In this document: piece after piece, positions 24,671 to 34,126 of the stretch | How positions within the stretch are numbered: position 1 is the stretch's first letter | How the letters are laid out: each line of letters opens with the position of its first letter | Assembly (NCBI RefSeq): GCF_030161415.1 | Contig: NZ_BSSU01000017.1 | Span: forward strand, 1-36,671 | DNA length: 36,671 nucleotides | Origin: Thalassotalea eurytherma | GTDB taxonomy: Bacteria > Pseudomonadota > Gammaproteobacteria > Enterobacterales > Alteromonadaceae | Direction of reading: 5' to 3' | Program-made: the position numbers and the translations under genes | Notes under the pieces: model-generated | Databases searched by the model: none | The model's input: only the letters and a program-made list of their open reading frames with translations | What the model was told of the DNA's origin: nothing

Positions 24671-26401
24671 CTACAGCGCAGTGATATTTTCGACCATCAA
24701 CTGAAGATTCTTTCGGCCTCTAAATTCATTAATGTCGAGCTTGAAGGCAATGTGAGCGCGCTGAGCTTGATGGTTTGGCCATGCCTTGATATCGACATTG
24801 AATGCAATAGCATCAAACGCAACGTCGTCTTTTTGCACGACCAATTTTAAATGTTTTTCACCGACAATACGTTGTTGTACTAGGATAAATTCATCGTCAA
24901 ATAAAGGTTCTGGGAAATGTTGTCCCCAAGGTCCCGAATCTCTGATCAATTGGGCAAATTCAAGGGAAAAATCTGTTATCGCCAATTGGCCATCTGAAAA
25001 CAACTTACCTTGTAGATCTTCTGCTTTAATCCACTGTTGTGCGTAATGATCAAAGCGTTGTTGAAATTCATCAAACCGTTCCGTCTTGATTGATAATCCA
25101 GCAGCCATCGCATGGCCGCCAAATTTTAGAATTAAGCCTTCATGATTACTTGAAATATGCTCAAGTAAATCTCTAATGTGAAGGCCTTCAATCGAACGTG
25201 CTGAGCCTTTAATTTCCTGCGTGTTGTCATCACTTGCTGGTGCAAAAACAATGGTCGGTCGATGAAATTTTTCTTTAATACGCCCAGCAACAATACCTAT
25301 TACGCCTTGATGCCAATCTTCTTGAAAGAGTGCAATCGCGAAGGGGAGGTTGTCTTGATCGAATTTAAGGCGACTCATTATCGCTTCTGCCTCTACTTGC
25401 ATACCTTGTTCTATTTCACGGCGGCTTTTATTTAAACCATCGAGCTCGGTAGCCATCATACGTGCGCTGCTAATATCATTAGCTAACAAACAGTTGATAC
25501 CAAAAGACATATCATCTAATCGACCGGCAGCATTTATGCGCGGACCAATAGCAAAGCCAAAGTCACTCGCGACTAATTGACTTTGGTCTCGTTTAGCAAT
25601 TTCAATCAGTGCTTGAATACCAGGGCGAGTATAGCCTGCACGAATCCTATTTAACCCCTGTTGTACTAAAATGCGGTTGTTAGCATCTAGCGGCACCACA
25701 TCAGCAACGGTGCCTAGTGCAACTAAATCAAGCAGTTGAGCAATGTTCGGCTCTGTAATTCCGTTATTGGTAAAATAATCTTGCTCTCTTAACGTTTTTC
25801 TCAAGGCGAGCATTAAATAAAATGCCACACCAACACCGGCTAACGCTTTTGAAGGGAACTGACAGTTTGCTAAATTAGGGTTAACGATTGCATCGGCTTT
25901 AGGCAGGCGATTACCTGGTAAGTGGTGGTCTGTAATTATAACGGTTAAACCGAGTGATTTAGCCTTTTCCACACCTGCATGACAACTTATGCCGCTATCA
26001 ACAGTAACAAGCGTTTGAGCGCCTTGTTGATGGGCTATTTCAACGATTTCCGGTGATAAACCATAGCCATATTCAAAACGGTTGGGGACAAGAAACTGGT
26101 GATGTTGGTAGCCAAATAGGCTCAAGCCTTCCATCATCAAAGCCGTTGACGTTGCGCCGTCAGCGTCGAAATCTCCAATAATAAAAATTTGCTGATTATC
26201 AACTATAGCGTCATGTAGCAGCTTGCTCGCAAGCGTTATACCTTCAAGTGCATTAACATCAGCTAATTGGCTAACCTTAAGACTGAGCTCTTGATTGTGC
26301 TTAACACCTCGTTGGGCATAAATTTGTTTGATAATAGGGTGGATATTGTTATCAATATGCTGATCGTTTATTGGTGTGCGCTGAATAATTTGTTTTTGCA
26401 T
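24671..26401 (-). CDS. recJ: Single-stranded-DNA exonuclease RecJ
   Basis: A 5'-3' single-strand DNA exonuclease of about 576 residues used in recombination and mismatch repair. The DHH phosphoesterase domain has IIGDFDADGATSTALM, TVDSGIS and ITDHHLPG. The DHHA1 region has SARSIEGLHIRDLL and KFGGHAMAAGL, and an OB-like C-terminal domain follows. ATG 26401 gives the family length (577 in E. coli) and an alignable N-terminus; a TTG at 26422 would add seven residues, and neither has a clear ribosome binding site. It lies 160 nt upstream of prfB in the conserved recJ-prfB-lysS order. The 160-nt gap shows no clear signal. Confidence 0.95.
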   Translation of the reverse strand: MQKQIIQRTPINDQHIDNNIHPIIKQIYAQRGVKHNQELSLKVSQLADVNALEGITLASKLLHDAIVDNQQIFIIGDFDADGATSTALMMEGLSLFGYQHHQFLVPNRFEYGYGLSPEIVEIAHQQGAQTLVTVDSGISCHAGVEKAKSLGLTVIITDHHLPGNRLPKADAIVNPNLANCQFPSKALAGVGVAFYLMLALRKTLREQDYFTNNGITEPNIAQLLDLVALGTVADVVPLDANNRILVQQGLNRIRAGYTRPGIQALIEIAKRDQSQLVASDFGFAIGPRINAAGRLDDMSFGINCLLANDISSARMMATELDGLNKSRREIEQGMQVEAEAIMSRLKFDQDNLPFAIALFQEDWHQGVIGIVAGRIKEKFHRPTIVFAPASDDNTQEIKGSARSIEGLHIRDLLEHISSNHEGLILKFGGHAMAAGLSIKTERFDEFQQRFDHYAQQWIKAEDLQGKLFSDGQLAITDFSLEFAQLIRDSGPWGQHFPEPLFDDEFILVQQRIVGEKHLKLVVQKDDVAFDAIAFNVDIKAWPNHQAQRAHIAFKLDINEFRGRKNLQLMVENITAL

Positions 26402-26484
26402 AGAGTTGGCTGCTATCGGCAAATACTGAAAGCAAAGTCGCTTGTCGACGAAAGTTAATGGGCTAAGAGTACGGCAATTTACAA

Positions 26485-26515
26485 CAAAAAACGAGGGCTA
26501 AGCCCTCGTTTTTTG
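26485..26515. terminator. Terminator between dsbC and recJ
   Basis: A GC-rich stem (CGAGGG with CCCTCG, loop CTAAG) flanked by an A run and a T run lies 18 nt downstream of the dsbC stop. It would end the dsbC transcript, so recJ needs its own promoter in the 84 nt before its start. Confidence 0.88.
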
Positions 26516-26532
26516 TCACGCTAGATAGTTGA

Positions 26533-27288
26533 TTAAATGCTATCTAATAATGCTTTTAAATCTTTCGGTGGGCGGTAACCACTTAACATTGAACCATTAT
26601 CAAGTACGATTGCTGGTGTACCTGAAACGCCGATTTGACGACCAAAGTTAAACTCTGCTTCGACAGGTTTATCACAAATACGAAGTGAAACACTTGCGCC
26701 GTCTTTTGCGCGTGTTAAGGCGTCATTTGGATCCTCATTACACCAAATCGAACGTAAATCTTTATAACCATTGGTCAGTTCACCGTAACGGTTAGTAATC
26801 CCTTCACGTGGGTAAGCAAGGTATCTAATCGTAATACCTAAATCATTATAAGCGTCCATTTCTTGATGCATTTTACGGCAATAAGTACAGGTAATATCAG
26901 TAAACACGGTGACAATGTGTTTTTCATCTTTAGCCGGATAGATAATCATATCTTTGGTAAATTTAGCCATACCATCAATACGCATTTTCGCTAAGGTGGT
27001 TTCACTATGGTTAACAACATTATCTGCTAAGCCATATAATTTACCTTGAATAAAGAAGTTAGCATCTTTGTCACTGTAAAATAGGCCTGCTTCAGTAATT
27101 AGCTCATAAAGTCCTTCCATTGGTGCTTCTTGCACTTGGCTAACATTTAGGCCTAATTTTTGGCTTATTTTTGCTTTTACGGCATTTTCTTGCGCAGGTG
27201 AAACCTTCGCATTTGCGTCAAAGGCAACGAGAGAGTGTGTCAATAAAATGCTTGCTGAAAGTGTCGCAAGAAGTGCTTTTTTAAACAT
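26533..27288 (-). CDS. dsbC: Thiol:disulfide interchange protein DsbC
   Basis: A 251-residue periplasmic disulfide isomerase that corrects wrong disulfide bonds. A signal peptide occupies about 1-28 (ending DANA). The N-terminal dimerisation domain follows, then a thioredoxin fold with the active site Cys134-Thr-Tyr-Cys137 (DITCTYCRKM) and the cis-proline in GTPAIVL. ATG 27288 is preferred to the adjacent TTG at 27291; AGG lies about 8 nt upstream. A second Cys pair in WCNEDP and LRICDKP matches the structural disulfide of DsbC. In many relatives xerD precedes dsbC; here it does not. Confidence 0.95.
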   Translation of the reverse strand: MFKKALLATLSASILLTHSLVAFDANAKVSPAQENAVKAKISQKLGLNVSQVQEAPMEGLYELITEAGLFYSDKDANFFIQGKLYGLADNVVNHSETTLAKMRIDGMAKFTKDMIIYPAKDEKHIVTVFTDITCTYCRKMHQEMDAYNDLGITIRYLAYPREGITNRYGELTNGYKDLRSIWCNEDPNDALTRAKDGASVSLRICDKPVEAEFNFGRQIGVSGTPAIVLDNGSMLSGYRPPKDLKALLDSI

Positions 27289-27477
27289 CAAAACAACCTG
27301 TATTTGTGAAGTCTGTAACTATAAGACCGAAATTTCGAGAGTAAAATTACCGTTAATATTTAATAAATGCAAACAAAGACGGTGCTGATTAACAAATTGT
27401 CGATATTACTAGCCTACCAATTACTGGATTTGATAAACTTCGCGCCAAATTAATCTCAACCCCTAGATGTAATTCAA

Positions 27478-27996
27478 ATGAAGATAGGCTTATTTTACGG
27501 TTCTACAACCTGTTATACGGAGATGGCAGCTGAAAAAATACAGTTAGCGATTGGCGAAGAGCTTGTTGATATTCACAATATTAAAGATGTGCCGTTAAGT
27601 TTATGTAGCGATTACGATTATTTAATTTTTGGTATTTCGACATGGGATTATGGTGAGCTTCAAGAAGACTGGGAGTCGCACTGGGATGAGGTAGTAGATC
27701 TAAATTTAACGGATAAAATTGTAGCGTTGTACGGTATGGGTGACCAGATTGGCTATACCGAGTGGTACCAAGATGCCTTAGGTATGTTACATGAACATCT
27801 GCAACCGACAGGTTGCAAGATTATCGGCTATTGGCTAAATCAAGGTTATGAATTTGAGGCATCAAAAGCGTTAACACAAGATAAGTCTCAGTTTGTTGGC
27901 TTAGCAATAGATGACGAAAATCAATATCAGCTTACTGATGAACGTATTGCGCAATGGACACTGCAAATTTTAGAAGAAATTCAAGCCAATTTATAA
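27478..27996 (+). CDS. fldB: Flavodoxin FldB
   Basis: A 172-residue FMN electron carrier. The phosphate-binding loop is [10 protein letters not shown] near the N-terminus; the FMN-contact loops are [14 protein letters not shown] and [16 protein letters not shown], including the aromatic residues that stack on the flavin. The long-chain form and the C-terminal [12 protein letters not shown] region match E. coli FldB (173 residues). It would pass electrons to reductive enzymes in the cytoplasm, with partners unknown. It is divergent from dsbC with a 189-nt gap, and no strong ribosome binding site is visible before the ATG. Confidence 0.92.
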   Translation: MKIGLFYGSTTCYTEMAAEKIQLAIGEELVDIHNIKDVPLSLCSDYDYLIFGISTWDYGELQEDWESHWDEVVDLNLTDKIVALYGMGDQIGYTEWYQDALGMLHEHLQPTGCKIIGYWLNQGYEFEASKALTQDKSQFVGLAIDDENQYQLTDERIAQWTLQILEEIQANL

Positions 27997-28027
27997 AACA
28001 CATAAACAACTTTAAACAAGAAAATCT

Positions 28028-28066
28028 CGAAAGTCTTTAGGAAATTAGGGACTTTCGCACTATAAT
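28028..28066 (+). promoter_or_regulatory. Promoter region of srmB with inverted repeat
   Basis: A TATAAT (28061-28066) sits 31 nt before the srmB ATG. Just upstream an 8-bp inverted repeat, CGAAAGTC (28028-28035) and GACTTTCG (28050-28057), with a 14-nt interval, covers the expected -35 zone, where no good hexamer is seen. It may be an operator or a weak terminator for fldB; it lacks a T run. Confidence 0.4.
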
Positions 28067-28097
28067 CTGCGCATATTTTAGTAACAGAAGCACAAGC

Positions 28098-29345
28098 ATG
28101 TTTGAGCAGTTTGATCTCGACGATGAATTGTTGGGCGCCATAAAAGATATTGGCTTTAAAAAACCAACGTCAATTCAACAACTTGTATTGCCAGAAGCAA
28201 TGGCTGGCAAAGACGTTTTAGCGTCAGCACCAACTGGAACGGGTAAAACAGCCGCCTTTTTATTGCCGGCTATCCAACATTTACTTGATTATCCTCGCAC
28301 AAAGCCTGGTTTTCCTCGTGTGCTTATCTTATCGCCAACCCGAGAATTGGCATTACAAATTTTTGAACAAGCACAATTGTTCACCAAGCACACCAATGTT
28401 AAATCAGGTGTGATCACTGGTGGTGTTAACTATGGTTCCCACAAAGAAATTTTAACAAGCACAACGGATATGTTGATAGCAACGCCAGGTCGTCTGCTTG
28501 AATACATAGAAACTGAACAGTTTGATGCACGTGAAATTGAAGTGCTTGTGTTAGATGAAGCCGATCGTATGTTAGATATGGGCTTTGCAGAAACAATAAA
28601 CCGTATTGTTGGTGAAGCACGCTGGCGTAAACAAACGATGCTGTTTTCTGCAACGCTTGAAGGCTCAGGTGTTTTAAAGTTCTCTAAAGAGTTACTTGAA
28701 GAACCAGCGTTTTTAGAGTCTAACCCGTCTCGCAAAGAAAAAGCCAAAATTCATCAATGGATTCACTTAGCCGATAACAAACATCATAAATTTGAACTAC
28801 TTTGCGCATTGTTAAAGCAAGAAGATGTTAAACGTGCGGTAGTTTTTGCCAATAAACGTGAAACTGTCCAATATTTATCAGGCAAGTTATACGCAGAAGA
28901 GCTGCCATGTGCATGGCTTGAAGGCAAGATGGCACAAGATAAACGTAACAATGCTGTAGAACGAGTGAGAAATGGTGCTGTTGGCGTTCTTGTCGCTACA
29001 GACGTTGCTGCTCGTGGCTTAGATATTGATGACGTTACTCATGTCATCAATTTTGATATGCCTCGTAAAGCAGATATCTATATTCATCGTATTGGCCGTA
29101 CCGGCCGTGCAGGAAATAAAGGTACTGCGATTTCATTGGTAGAAGCTCATGACATGGCTGTTATTGGTAAAATTGAGCGCTATATCGATGAAAAACTACC
29201 AAGGCGTGTTATTGATGGCTTGCGCCCTGAGCACAAAGAAGCTCGTGTGCCGCTGAAAAAGCCGAAGGTTAAAAAGACCAAGTCTGAGAAAAAAGCTAAA
29301 GCGAAAAAAGTGGCTAAAAGAAAAGTCAAAAAGCCTAAAAAATAG
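28098..29345 (+). CDS. srmB: DEAD-box ATP-dependent RNA helicase SrmB
   Basis: A 415-residue RNA helicase that helps assemble the large ribosomal subunit. All motifs are visible in order: the Q motif (GFKKPTSIQ), Walker A APTGTGKT, PTRELALQ, TPGRLLEY, DEAD in VLDEADRMLDMGF, SAT, then in the second lobe VFANKRET, ATDVAARGLD and HRIGRTGRAG. The C-terminal tail from about residue 383 is almost entirely Lys, with Arg, Pro and Ala, and probably binds rRNA without specificity. The AMAQDKR-type region and length fit SrmB better than RhlE or DeaD. It has its own TATAAT and a strong terminator, so it is a single-gene unit. Confidence 0.92.
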   Translation: MFEQFDLDDELLGAIKDIGFKKPTSIQQLVLPEAMAGKDVLASAPTGTGKTAAFLLPAIQHLLDYPRTKPGFPRVLILSPTRELALQIFEQAQLFTKHTNVKSGVITGGVNYGSHKEILTSTTDMLIATPGRLLEYIETEQFDAREIEVLVLDEADRMLDMGFAETINRIVGEARWRKQTMLFSATLEGSGVLKFSKELLEEPAFLESNPSRKEKAKIHQWIHLADNKHHKFELLCALLKQEDVKRAVVFANKRETVQYLSGKLYAEELPCAWLEGKMAQDKRNNAVERVRNGAVGVLVATDVAARGLDIDDVTHVINFDMPRKADIYIHRIGRTGRAGNKGTAISLVEAHDMAVIGKIERYIDEKLPRRVIDGLRPEHKEARVPLKKPKVKKTKSEKKAKAKKVAKRKVKKPKK

Positions 29346-29360
29346 GTTGTGTTATAAAGG

Positions 29361-29395
29361 AAAAGGGCGGTGAAGTTTACTTCACCGCCCTTTTT
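29361..29395. terminator. Bidirectional terminator between srmB and the DUF6868-like gene
   Basis: A 15-bp stem containing GGGCGGTGAAG and its complement with a 4-nt loop, flanked by A and T runs. It lies 15 nt after srmB and 10 nt before the end of the convergent gene, and serves both. Confidence 0.92.
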
Positions 29396-29404
29396 AATTG
29401 TCCG

Positions 29405-29644
29405 TTAGTAACCTATTAATTTGAGTGCAATATAAGGCACTAAACAAAATAGGAAAACCAATATTTTGTAGATACCAAAGGCAATATAATTCAAACTGTT
29501 AAATTGCTCTTCGCTAATATCAAACCAACGATTATGCATTTTATATATCATTGGTTTAGCAATCACTACAGCAATAAACCAAAGTACCAATAAGCCATAG
29601 TTAATGATCAAACACCAGGCTAAAAACTTAACTGCTAACTCCAT
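29405..29644 (-). CDS. Small two-pass membrane protein (DUF6868-like)
   Basis: A 79-residue protein with two hydrophobic segments (about 8-29 and 52-77) joined by a charged loop HNRWFDISEEQFNSLNY. The pattern resembles small proteins I recall as DUF6868, found in marine gammaproteobacteria; the assignment is tentative. AAGGAGAAG precedes the ATG, a strong ribosome binding site. It lies 15 nt after the TIGR03545 gene, so it is the last gene of a three-gene envelope operon. Function is unknown. Confidence 0.75.
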   Translation of the reverse strand: MELAVKFLAWCLIINYGLLVLWFIAVVIAKPMIYKMHNRWFDISEEQFNSLNYIAFGIYKILVFLFCLVPYIALKLIGY

Positions 29645-29659
29645 TATCTTCTCCTTGGT

Positions 29660-31447
29660 TTAGCCACCAAATAAATCGCCTAACTTGTCTTTTAATTTAT
29701 CTTTGGCTTTATTTTTCAGGTTTTCTTCTTGTTGTTTTACAACATCATTATTGATTAGACTCGATAAGGTGCCATCAGTAGCGTTTAACAAGTTTTCAAA
29801 ATCAAGAATATCAGTCTGAGCAGCGTTACCTAAGTCTAGAGCGCCGGACAATTTATCATTCAAGCCTGCTTGCACATCGCTTTTAAAGCCCGCCAGTTTA
29901 CTGTTGACCTGAGTCATTAAGCTTTGTTGCAGTATTTGATTCATCGGTGATTTGATTGAAAAGCTTGGCGAAGCCAATAATCCTTTAGCATCTACACCTA
30001 AGTCTAAGGTATCTAAACCGTTTATTGTATCAAGTACAGCGCTAGCAAGTGATGAATCGGCGCTACCTTCGTATTTCGCCTGACTTAACGTAAACGCATT
30101 AACACTGTCTAAGTCTTCGTTGGTTACTTTAAACTGTCCATTACCAGCTAATAGTCCGCTAAGTAAAGTAACCGTTAATTCTTTGCTGCCCGCTAATGCT
30201 GTTTCAGGTAATGGAATTTTATTAACTTCCCAATTACCTTGCGTCTCAAAGTCATTATTGGCAGCAAGTGATAATTCACCAGCTAAATTTGCAATACCGT
30301 CAGATAAAAGATTATTTGTATTAACAGTAAATCGTGTCGGCACATTGCGTAACCAATGTTGATGAGTCACTTCAGATAAATCTATTTCAAAATCACCTTG
30401 TGGTGTCATTACAGAGAAATGCGCTTTTTTAATTAATAAATCTGGCTGAGGATTTTCTTCGTCAAAGTGAACGAATCGACCTTTAGCCGCATGGTTTATT
30501 TCAGCTTGCTGTTCAGGTGACGGCGCTAGTAAGGGTTTGGCATATTGATATGCCATCAGTGCCATATCGTGATATTCACGTGCTTTTTCGCCGAAAAGTA
30601 AATGAGCAAAATCGGCGGAATCAATTTTGTCTAGCTGATAGGTAGACTCTATTTGCGCCCAATCTTGCGATGGTGCAATTTTGAGGTCATTTACCCGCTT
30701 CGACATAATGTTTTTGGTTTGGTTTAGTTGCTCTTTAGTTTGCATTACGATCGCTTTATCAGCTTCGAATTGCTTTTTAATGGCGTCAAAATCTTTCTTT
30801 AACTTGGTAATGTCGTTGACCGATTTTACTTTCACCTTAGTGAGCGCTTCGACCTGCTTTTTATAATCATCTAACTTCTCTTTGCTAGGAAGCTGTGATT
30901 TTAATTGACTAAGCTTTTCTTTTTCAGTCTCATAAGATTCTTCTAGTGCTGTTGCTGCTTTCACTGTTTTTAAGTTACTTGAAGCAAGCAGCTCTTCAGG
31001 ATCGGGCAAACTGATTTCTGTACCAAGCGCGTCTTGTGCTTGCTGTTTCAATCTGTCGGTAATTGATTGTTCAGGCTCGCGAAATACTTGACCGGCAGAA
31101 CTGCGTTGTGTAGCAAATTGAACTTGCTCTGCTCTTAACTCTTCCACCAATACTTTACCGAGTAAATACTGCCAAATATCAACACCGGCATTAACGTGTG
31201 CGATTTCTACCGCGTTTTGTTCTGGCTGTCCTGCGTCGGTAACTTGAATGCGGTAAACATCAACAACAAATGGTGAGTAGTTAATATTGACTTCATCAAT
31301 ATTAACTTCAGCGCCGGTGTATGCTTCTAAACCATGTTCCATTGCCTTTTTGGCTATGACTTCAGCAAATAGATAAATCAATACTGAAAGGGTAGTAATG
31401 ATTACGATAAAACTAGCAATACCTTGCCAACGAATAATTCGGTTCAT
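29660..31447 (-). CDS. TIGR03545 family membrane-anchored protein (AsmA-like region)
   Basis: A 595-residue protein matching the TIGR03545 family. One N-terminal membrane segment (about 10-30) is followed by a beta-rich part resembling the start of AsmA-type proteins (ALEAYTGAEVNIDEVNINYS), then a coiled coil at about 165-255, and further beta-strand repeats to the C-terminus, ending in a Lys/Asp-rich helix and GDLFGG. Most of it should lie in the periplasm. AsmA-like proteins carry lipids between membranes, so an envelope-lipid role is possible but unproven. AAGGAG precedes ATG 31447, 2 nt after the TIGR03546 stop, so the pair is tightly coupled. Confidence 0.85.
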   Translation of the reverse strand: MNRIIRWQGIASFIVIITTLSVLIYLFAEVIAKKAMEHGLEAYTGAEVNIDEVNINYSPFVVDVYRIQVTDAGQPEQNAVEIAHVNAGVDIWQYLLGKVLVEELRAEQVQFATQRSSAGQVFREPEQSITDRLKQQAQDALGTEISLPDPEELLASSNLKTVKAATALEESYETEKEKLSQLKSQLPSKEKLDDYKKQVEALTKVKVKSVNDITKLKKDFDAIKKQFEADKAIVMQTKEQLNQTKNIMSKRVNDLKIAPSQDWAQIESTYQLDKIDSADFAHLLFGEKAREYHDMALMAYQYAKPLLAPSPEQQAEINHAAKGRFVHFDEENPQPDLLIKKAHFSVMTPQGDFEIDLSEVTHQHWLRNVPTRFTVNTNNLLSDGIANLAGELSLAANNDFETQGNWEVNKIPLPETALAGSKELTVTLLSGLLAGNGQFKVTNEDLDSVNAFTLSQAKYEGSADSSLASAVLDTINGLDTLDLGVDAKGLLASPSFSIKSPMNQILQQSLMTQVNSKLAGFKSDVQAGLNDKLSGALDLGNAAQTDILDFENLLNATDGTLSSLINNDVVKQQEENLKNKAKDKLKDKLGDLFGG

Positions 31448-31449
31448 TG

Positions 31450-31965
31450 TTATACTCCTTGGCCAGCTAAACTTGTATAAATTCGATAAAAACGCGAGGC
31501 CTTTAAGGCTTTTACGATGCGGTAACGCTCAAGTGTTGCCATGAGTGATACGCGATATTTTTCAACAAGTGTTAGGCTTAAAAAATACATAGGAACAAGC
31601 ATTAGTAAGCCAAACACAAAAGCGCCAAGTGTATAGGTATGATGTAAATGAGCCAACTTAAACCAATCGAATTGGTATAGTCCTGTCCATAGTCCTTGCA
31701 GGGCCTGAGCACCTAATAATGATTCTCCTAAGCCAACAAGGAAGAAAGAGAAGATATAGCTTAAACCACTGAAAAAAGTGGCAGCTAAAATAAAACTACT
31801 TAAATGAACACGAATGAACAGAGCAAAAAATAAAATCACTACATTATGTAGTGAAGCAAGTGGTGCTAAGCCAAAGAAAAAACCTAATGCTACGGCTAAA
31901 GCAATCTGACGAGATGAGCTCTCAGAGTTTAGCGCTTGAAATAGCTTTGCTAATAAAGTCAGCAT
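31450..31965 (-). CDS. TIGR03546 family membrane protein
   Basis: A 171-residue inner-membrane protein of the TIGR03546 family (DUF2062-like). It opens MLTLLAKLFQALNSESSSRQ, then has hydrophobic segments at about 21-55, 56-80 and 108-135, and a basic C-terminal tail (ERYRIVKALKASRFYRIY). AGGAGG lies 4 nt before the ATG, an ideal ribosome binding site. This family nearly always precedes TIGR03545, as here, suggesting one complex. The role is unknown. Confidence 0.85.
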   Translation of the reverse strand: MLTLLAKLFQALNSESSSRQIALAVALGFFFGLAPLASLHNVVILFFALFIRVHLSSFILAATFFSGLSYIFSFFLVGLGESLLGAQALQGLWTGLYQFDWFKLAHLHHTYTLGAFVFGLLMLVPMYFLSLTLVEKYRVSLMATLERYRIVKALKASRFYRIYTSLAGQGV

Positions 31966-32027
31966 TATTCCTCCTAAAAATGCTTAATAGGCCAGCGTGT
32001 GCCAACCTATTTTAATTATTGTGCTTT

Positions 32028-32801
32028 TTACGCTTCTTTGCGAGTAAAAACCCAATCATTATTTTTTGATAGCTCTTCATTATATTGGTAGCCACCATAA
32101 TTAAATGATTTGAGCGCTTCAACTTGCGTTAATTTGTTTTCAATAATGTAGCGAGCCATTAAACCACGGGCTTTTTTAGCAAAAAAGCTAATCATCTTAT
32201 ATTGGCCATTTTTCCAATCTTTAAAAGACGGCGTGATAATGTTCGCGTTTAGCGATTTTTTCTTCACTGATTTAAAGTATTCGTTAGATGCTAGGTTGAT
32301 TAAGGTGTCGTCACCTTGGACTGCTAACGCATCGTTCAAATGGTTGGTGATAATATCACCCCAAAATTCATAGAGGTTTTTGCCACGTGCGGTGTCAAGT
32401 TTAGTACCCATTTCAAGACGGTAAGCCTGCATTAAATCGAGTGGCTTCAATAAACCATAAAGACCAGATAATATACGCATGTGTTGCTGAGCAAAGTCAA
32501 AATCTTGTTCAGATAATGTTTGGGCATCTAGTCCTGCGTATACGTCACCATTAAATGCTAATACTGCTGGGCGAGAATTTTCTGGTGTAAAAGGTAATTG
32601 CCATTCGCCAAATCTTGCCGCATTTAGCCCAGCAAGTTTGTCACTAATACCCATTAAAGAGCTCAGGTCTGCTGGCGTTAATGTAACGCAACGCTCAACG
32701 AGTTCTTTCGCGTCGTTTAATAACTCAGGTTGACTGTACTGCTCTGTTGCAAGTGGTGATTCGTAATCTAAATTTTTCGCAGGAGATACAACAAATAACA
32801 T
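32028..32801 (-). CDS. yaaA: Peroxide stress protein YaaA
   Basis: A 257-residue protein of the YaaA/DUF328 family, which in E. coli lowers free iron during hydrogen peroxide stress and binds DNA. The opening [16 protein letters not shown], the central [33 protein letters not shown] and the C-terminal [14 protein letters not shown] are all hallmarks. Its length equals that of E. coli YaaA (258). It is on the minus strand, facing away from transaldolase; in E. coli yaaA is also close to talB. The divergent 234-nt gap is AT-rich. I see no OxyR site I could defend. Confidence 0.95.
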   Translation of the reverse strand: MLFVVSPAKNLDYESPLATEQYSQPELLNDAKELVERCVTLTPADLSSLMGISDKLAGLNAARFGEWQLPFTPENSRPAVLAFNGDVYAGLDAQTLSEQDFDFAQQHMRILSGLYGLLKPLDLMQAYRLEMGTKLDTARGKNLYEFWGDIITNHLNDALAVQGDDTLINLASNEYFKSVKKKSLNANIITPSFKDWKNGQYKMISFFAKKARGLMARYIIENKLTQVEALKSFNYGGYQYNEELSKNNDWVFTRKEA

Positions 32802-33005
32802 AATTTTTAAGAGGGTAATTGATCGTACTTGAAACTATAACATAGCCTGTGTGGTTTCCTACTCATCAACGAAAATTTTTACCTTATTGTAAGTGTAATA
32901 AAACTAGTCATTTGATGGTTAATTAAACAAAATATAAGTAATAGCAATTTTATACTGCATCTTGTCATATATATGGTGTAATATTTTTACAAATTGGACG
33001 TTTTA

Positions 33006-33022
33006 CTTGGTTGTAAACCAAG
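33006..33022 (+). other. Small hairpin just before the transaldolase ribosome binding site
   Basis: A 7-bp stem (CTTGGTT and AACCAAG) with a 3-nt loop ends 1 nt before the AAAGGA ribosome binding site of tal. It could affect translation initiation or mRNA stability. Confidence 0.4.
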
Positions 33023-33035
33023 AAAGGAAAAGTTA

Positions 33036-33989
33036 ATGACAAATCAGTTAGAACAGCTTAGAAGCATGACCACGGTAGTTGCCGATACGGGCGACATAGA
33101 AGCAATCGCGAAGTTTCAACCACAAGATGCGACGACAAATCCATCATTACTGCTTAAAGCCGCAGCATTGCCGGCCTATAAGTCGCTACTTCAACAAGCT
33201 GTAGATTGGGCAAAGGTGCAATCTTCTGACGAGGCAAAGCAAGTAATCGATGCGGCAGATAAACTCTCTGTACTTATCGGTTTAGAGATTTTGAAAATTG
33301 TTCCTGGCTGTATTTCAACAGAAGTAGACGCAAGGCTATCATTTGATAAAGACGCTACGCTAACTAAAGCACGCAAGCTGATTGCTATGTATAACGAAGC
33401 AGGCATCTCTAATGAACGTATTTTGATTAAAATGGCGTCAACTTGGGAAGGGATTAAAGCGGCAGAAGTTTTAGAGAAAGAGGGCATTAATTGTAACCTC
33501 ACCTTATTGTTTAACTTTGCACAAGCACAAGCATGTGCTGAGGCGGGTGTTTACCTTATTTCCCCTTTTGTTGGTCGAATTTTAGATTGGTATAAAAAAG
33601 ATACCGGCAAAGAAAGCTACCCATCCCATGAAGATCCTGGTGTTGTGTCAGTGACTAGCATCTACAACTACTATAAAGCCAATAGTTATAACACAGTTGT
33701 TATGGGCGCTAGTTTTAGAAATGTTGGTGAGATTACTGAATTGGCCGGTTGTGATCGGTTAACCCTGAGTCCGCAATTAATGGATGAGTTAGCCAACAAT
33801 GATGATAAAGTTGTCCGTAAGCTTAAAGCTGATAATGCACAATCTAGCAAGCTACCAACGTTAACAGAGCAAGCGTTCCGTTGGCAGTTAAATGAAGACC
33901 CTATGGCAACGGAAAAACTTGCTGAAGGAATCAGAAATTTCGCAGCAGACCAAGAAAAATTAGAGACTCAGCTTAAAGGCTTGTTTTAA
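33036..33989 (+). CDS. tal: Transaldolase
   Basis: A 317-residue enzyme of the non-oxidative pentose phosphate pathway that moves a dihydroxyacetone unit between sugar phosphates. Lys132 in [12 protein letters not shown] is the Schiff-base residue, at the same number as in E. coli Tal[25 protein letters not shown] and [12 protein letters not shown] are typical. ATG 33036 has AAGGA 7 nt upstream; an in-frame start at 32994 would add 14 residues unlike the family. No glucose-phosphate isomerase or transketolase gene is adjacent, so it is transcribed alone from the AT-rich 234-nt gap shared with yaaA. Confidence 0.96.
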   Translation: MTNQLEQLRSMTTVVADTGDIEAIAKFQPQDATTNPSLLLKAAALPAYKSLLQQAVDWAKVQSSDEAKQVIDAADKLSVLIGLEILKIVPGCISTEVDARLSFDKDATLTKARKLIAMYNEAGISNERILIKMASTWEGIKAAEVLEKEGINCNLTLLFNFAQAQACAEAGVYLISPFVGRILDWYKKDTGKESYPSHEDPGVVSVTSIYNYYKANSYNTVVMGASFRNVGEITELAGCDRLTLSPQLMDELANNDDKVVRKLKADNAQSSKLPTLTEQAFRWQLNEDPMATEKLAEGIRNFAADQEKLETQLKGLF

Positions 33990-34126
33990 CGCAGGTTGTG
34001 CAGGTTTTGTTCCTTTAACAAACAAAAAATGTTTAAATTTTCGTAAAGATTTCTTCATAAAGTTGTTTTATTCTATAACTGGGTATGGTATTAAAAAGAT
34101 GCAGTTGTAGAAAAAAGGAACATTCC

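Noticed and set aside
24599-24850. 83-residue plus-strand open frame at the recJ 3' end
   Set aside because: It is mostly antisense to recJ, whose DHH and DHHA1 motifs are intact; no ribosome binding site or family supports it.
28426-28747. 75- and 105-residue minus-strand frames inside srmB
   Set aside because: They are shadows of the helicase motif region on the other strand, with no independent evidence.
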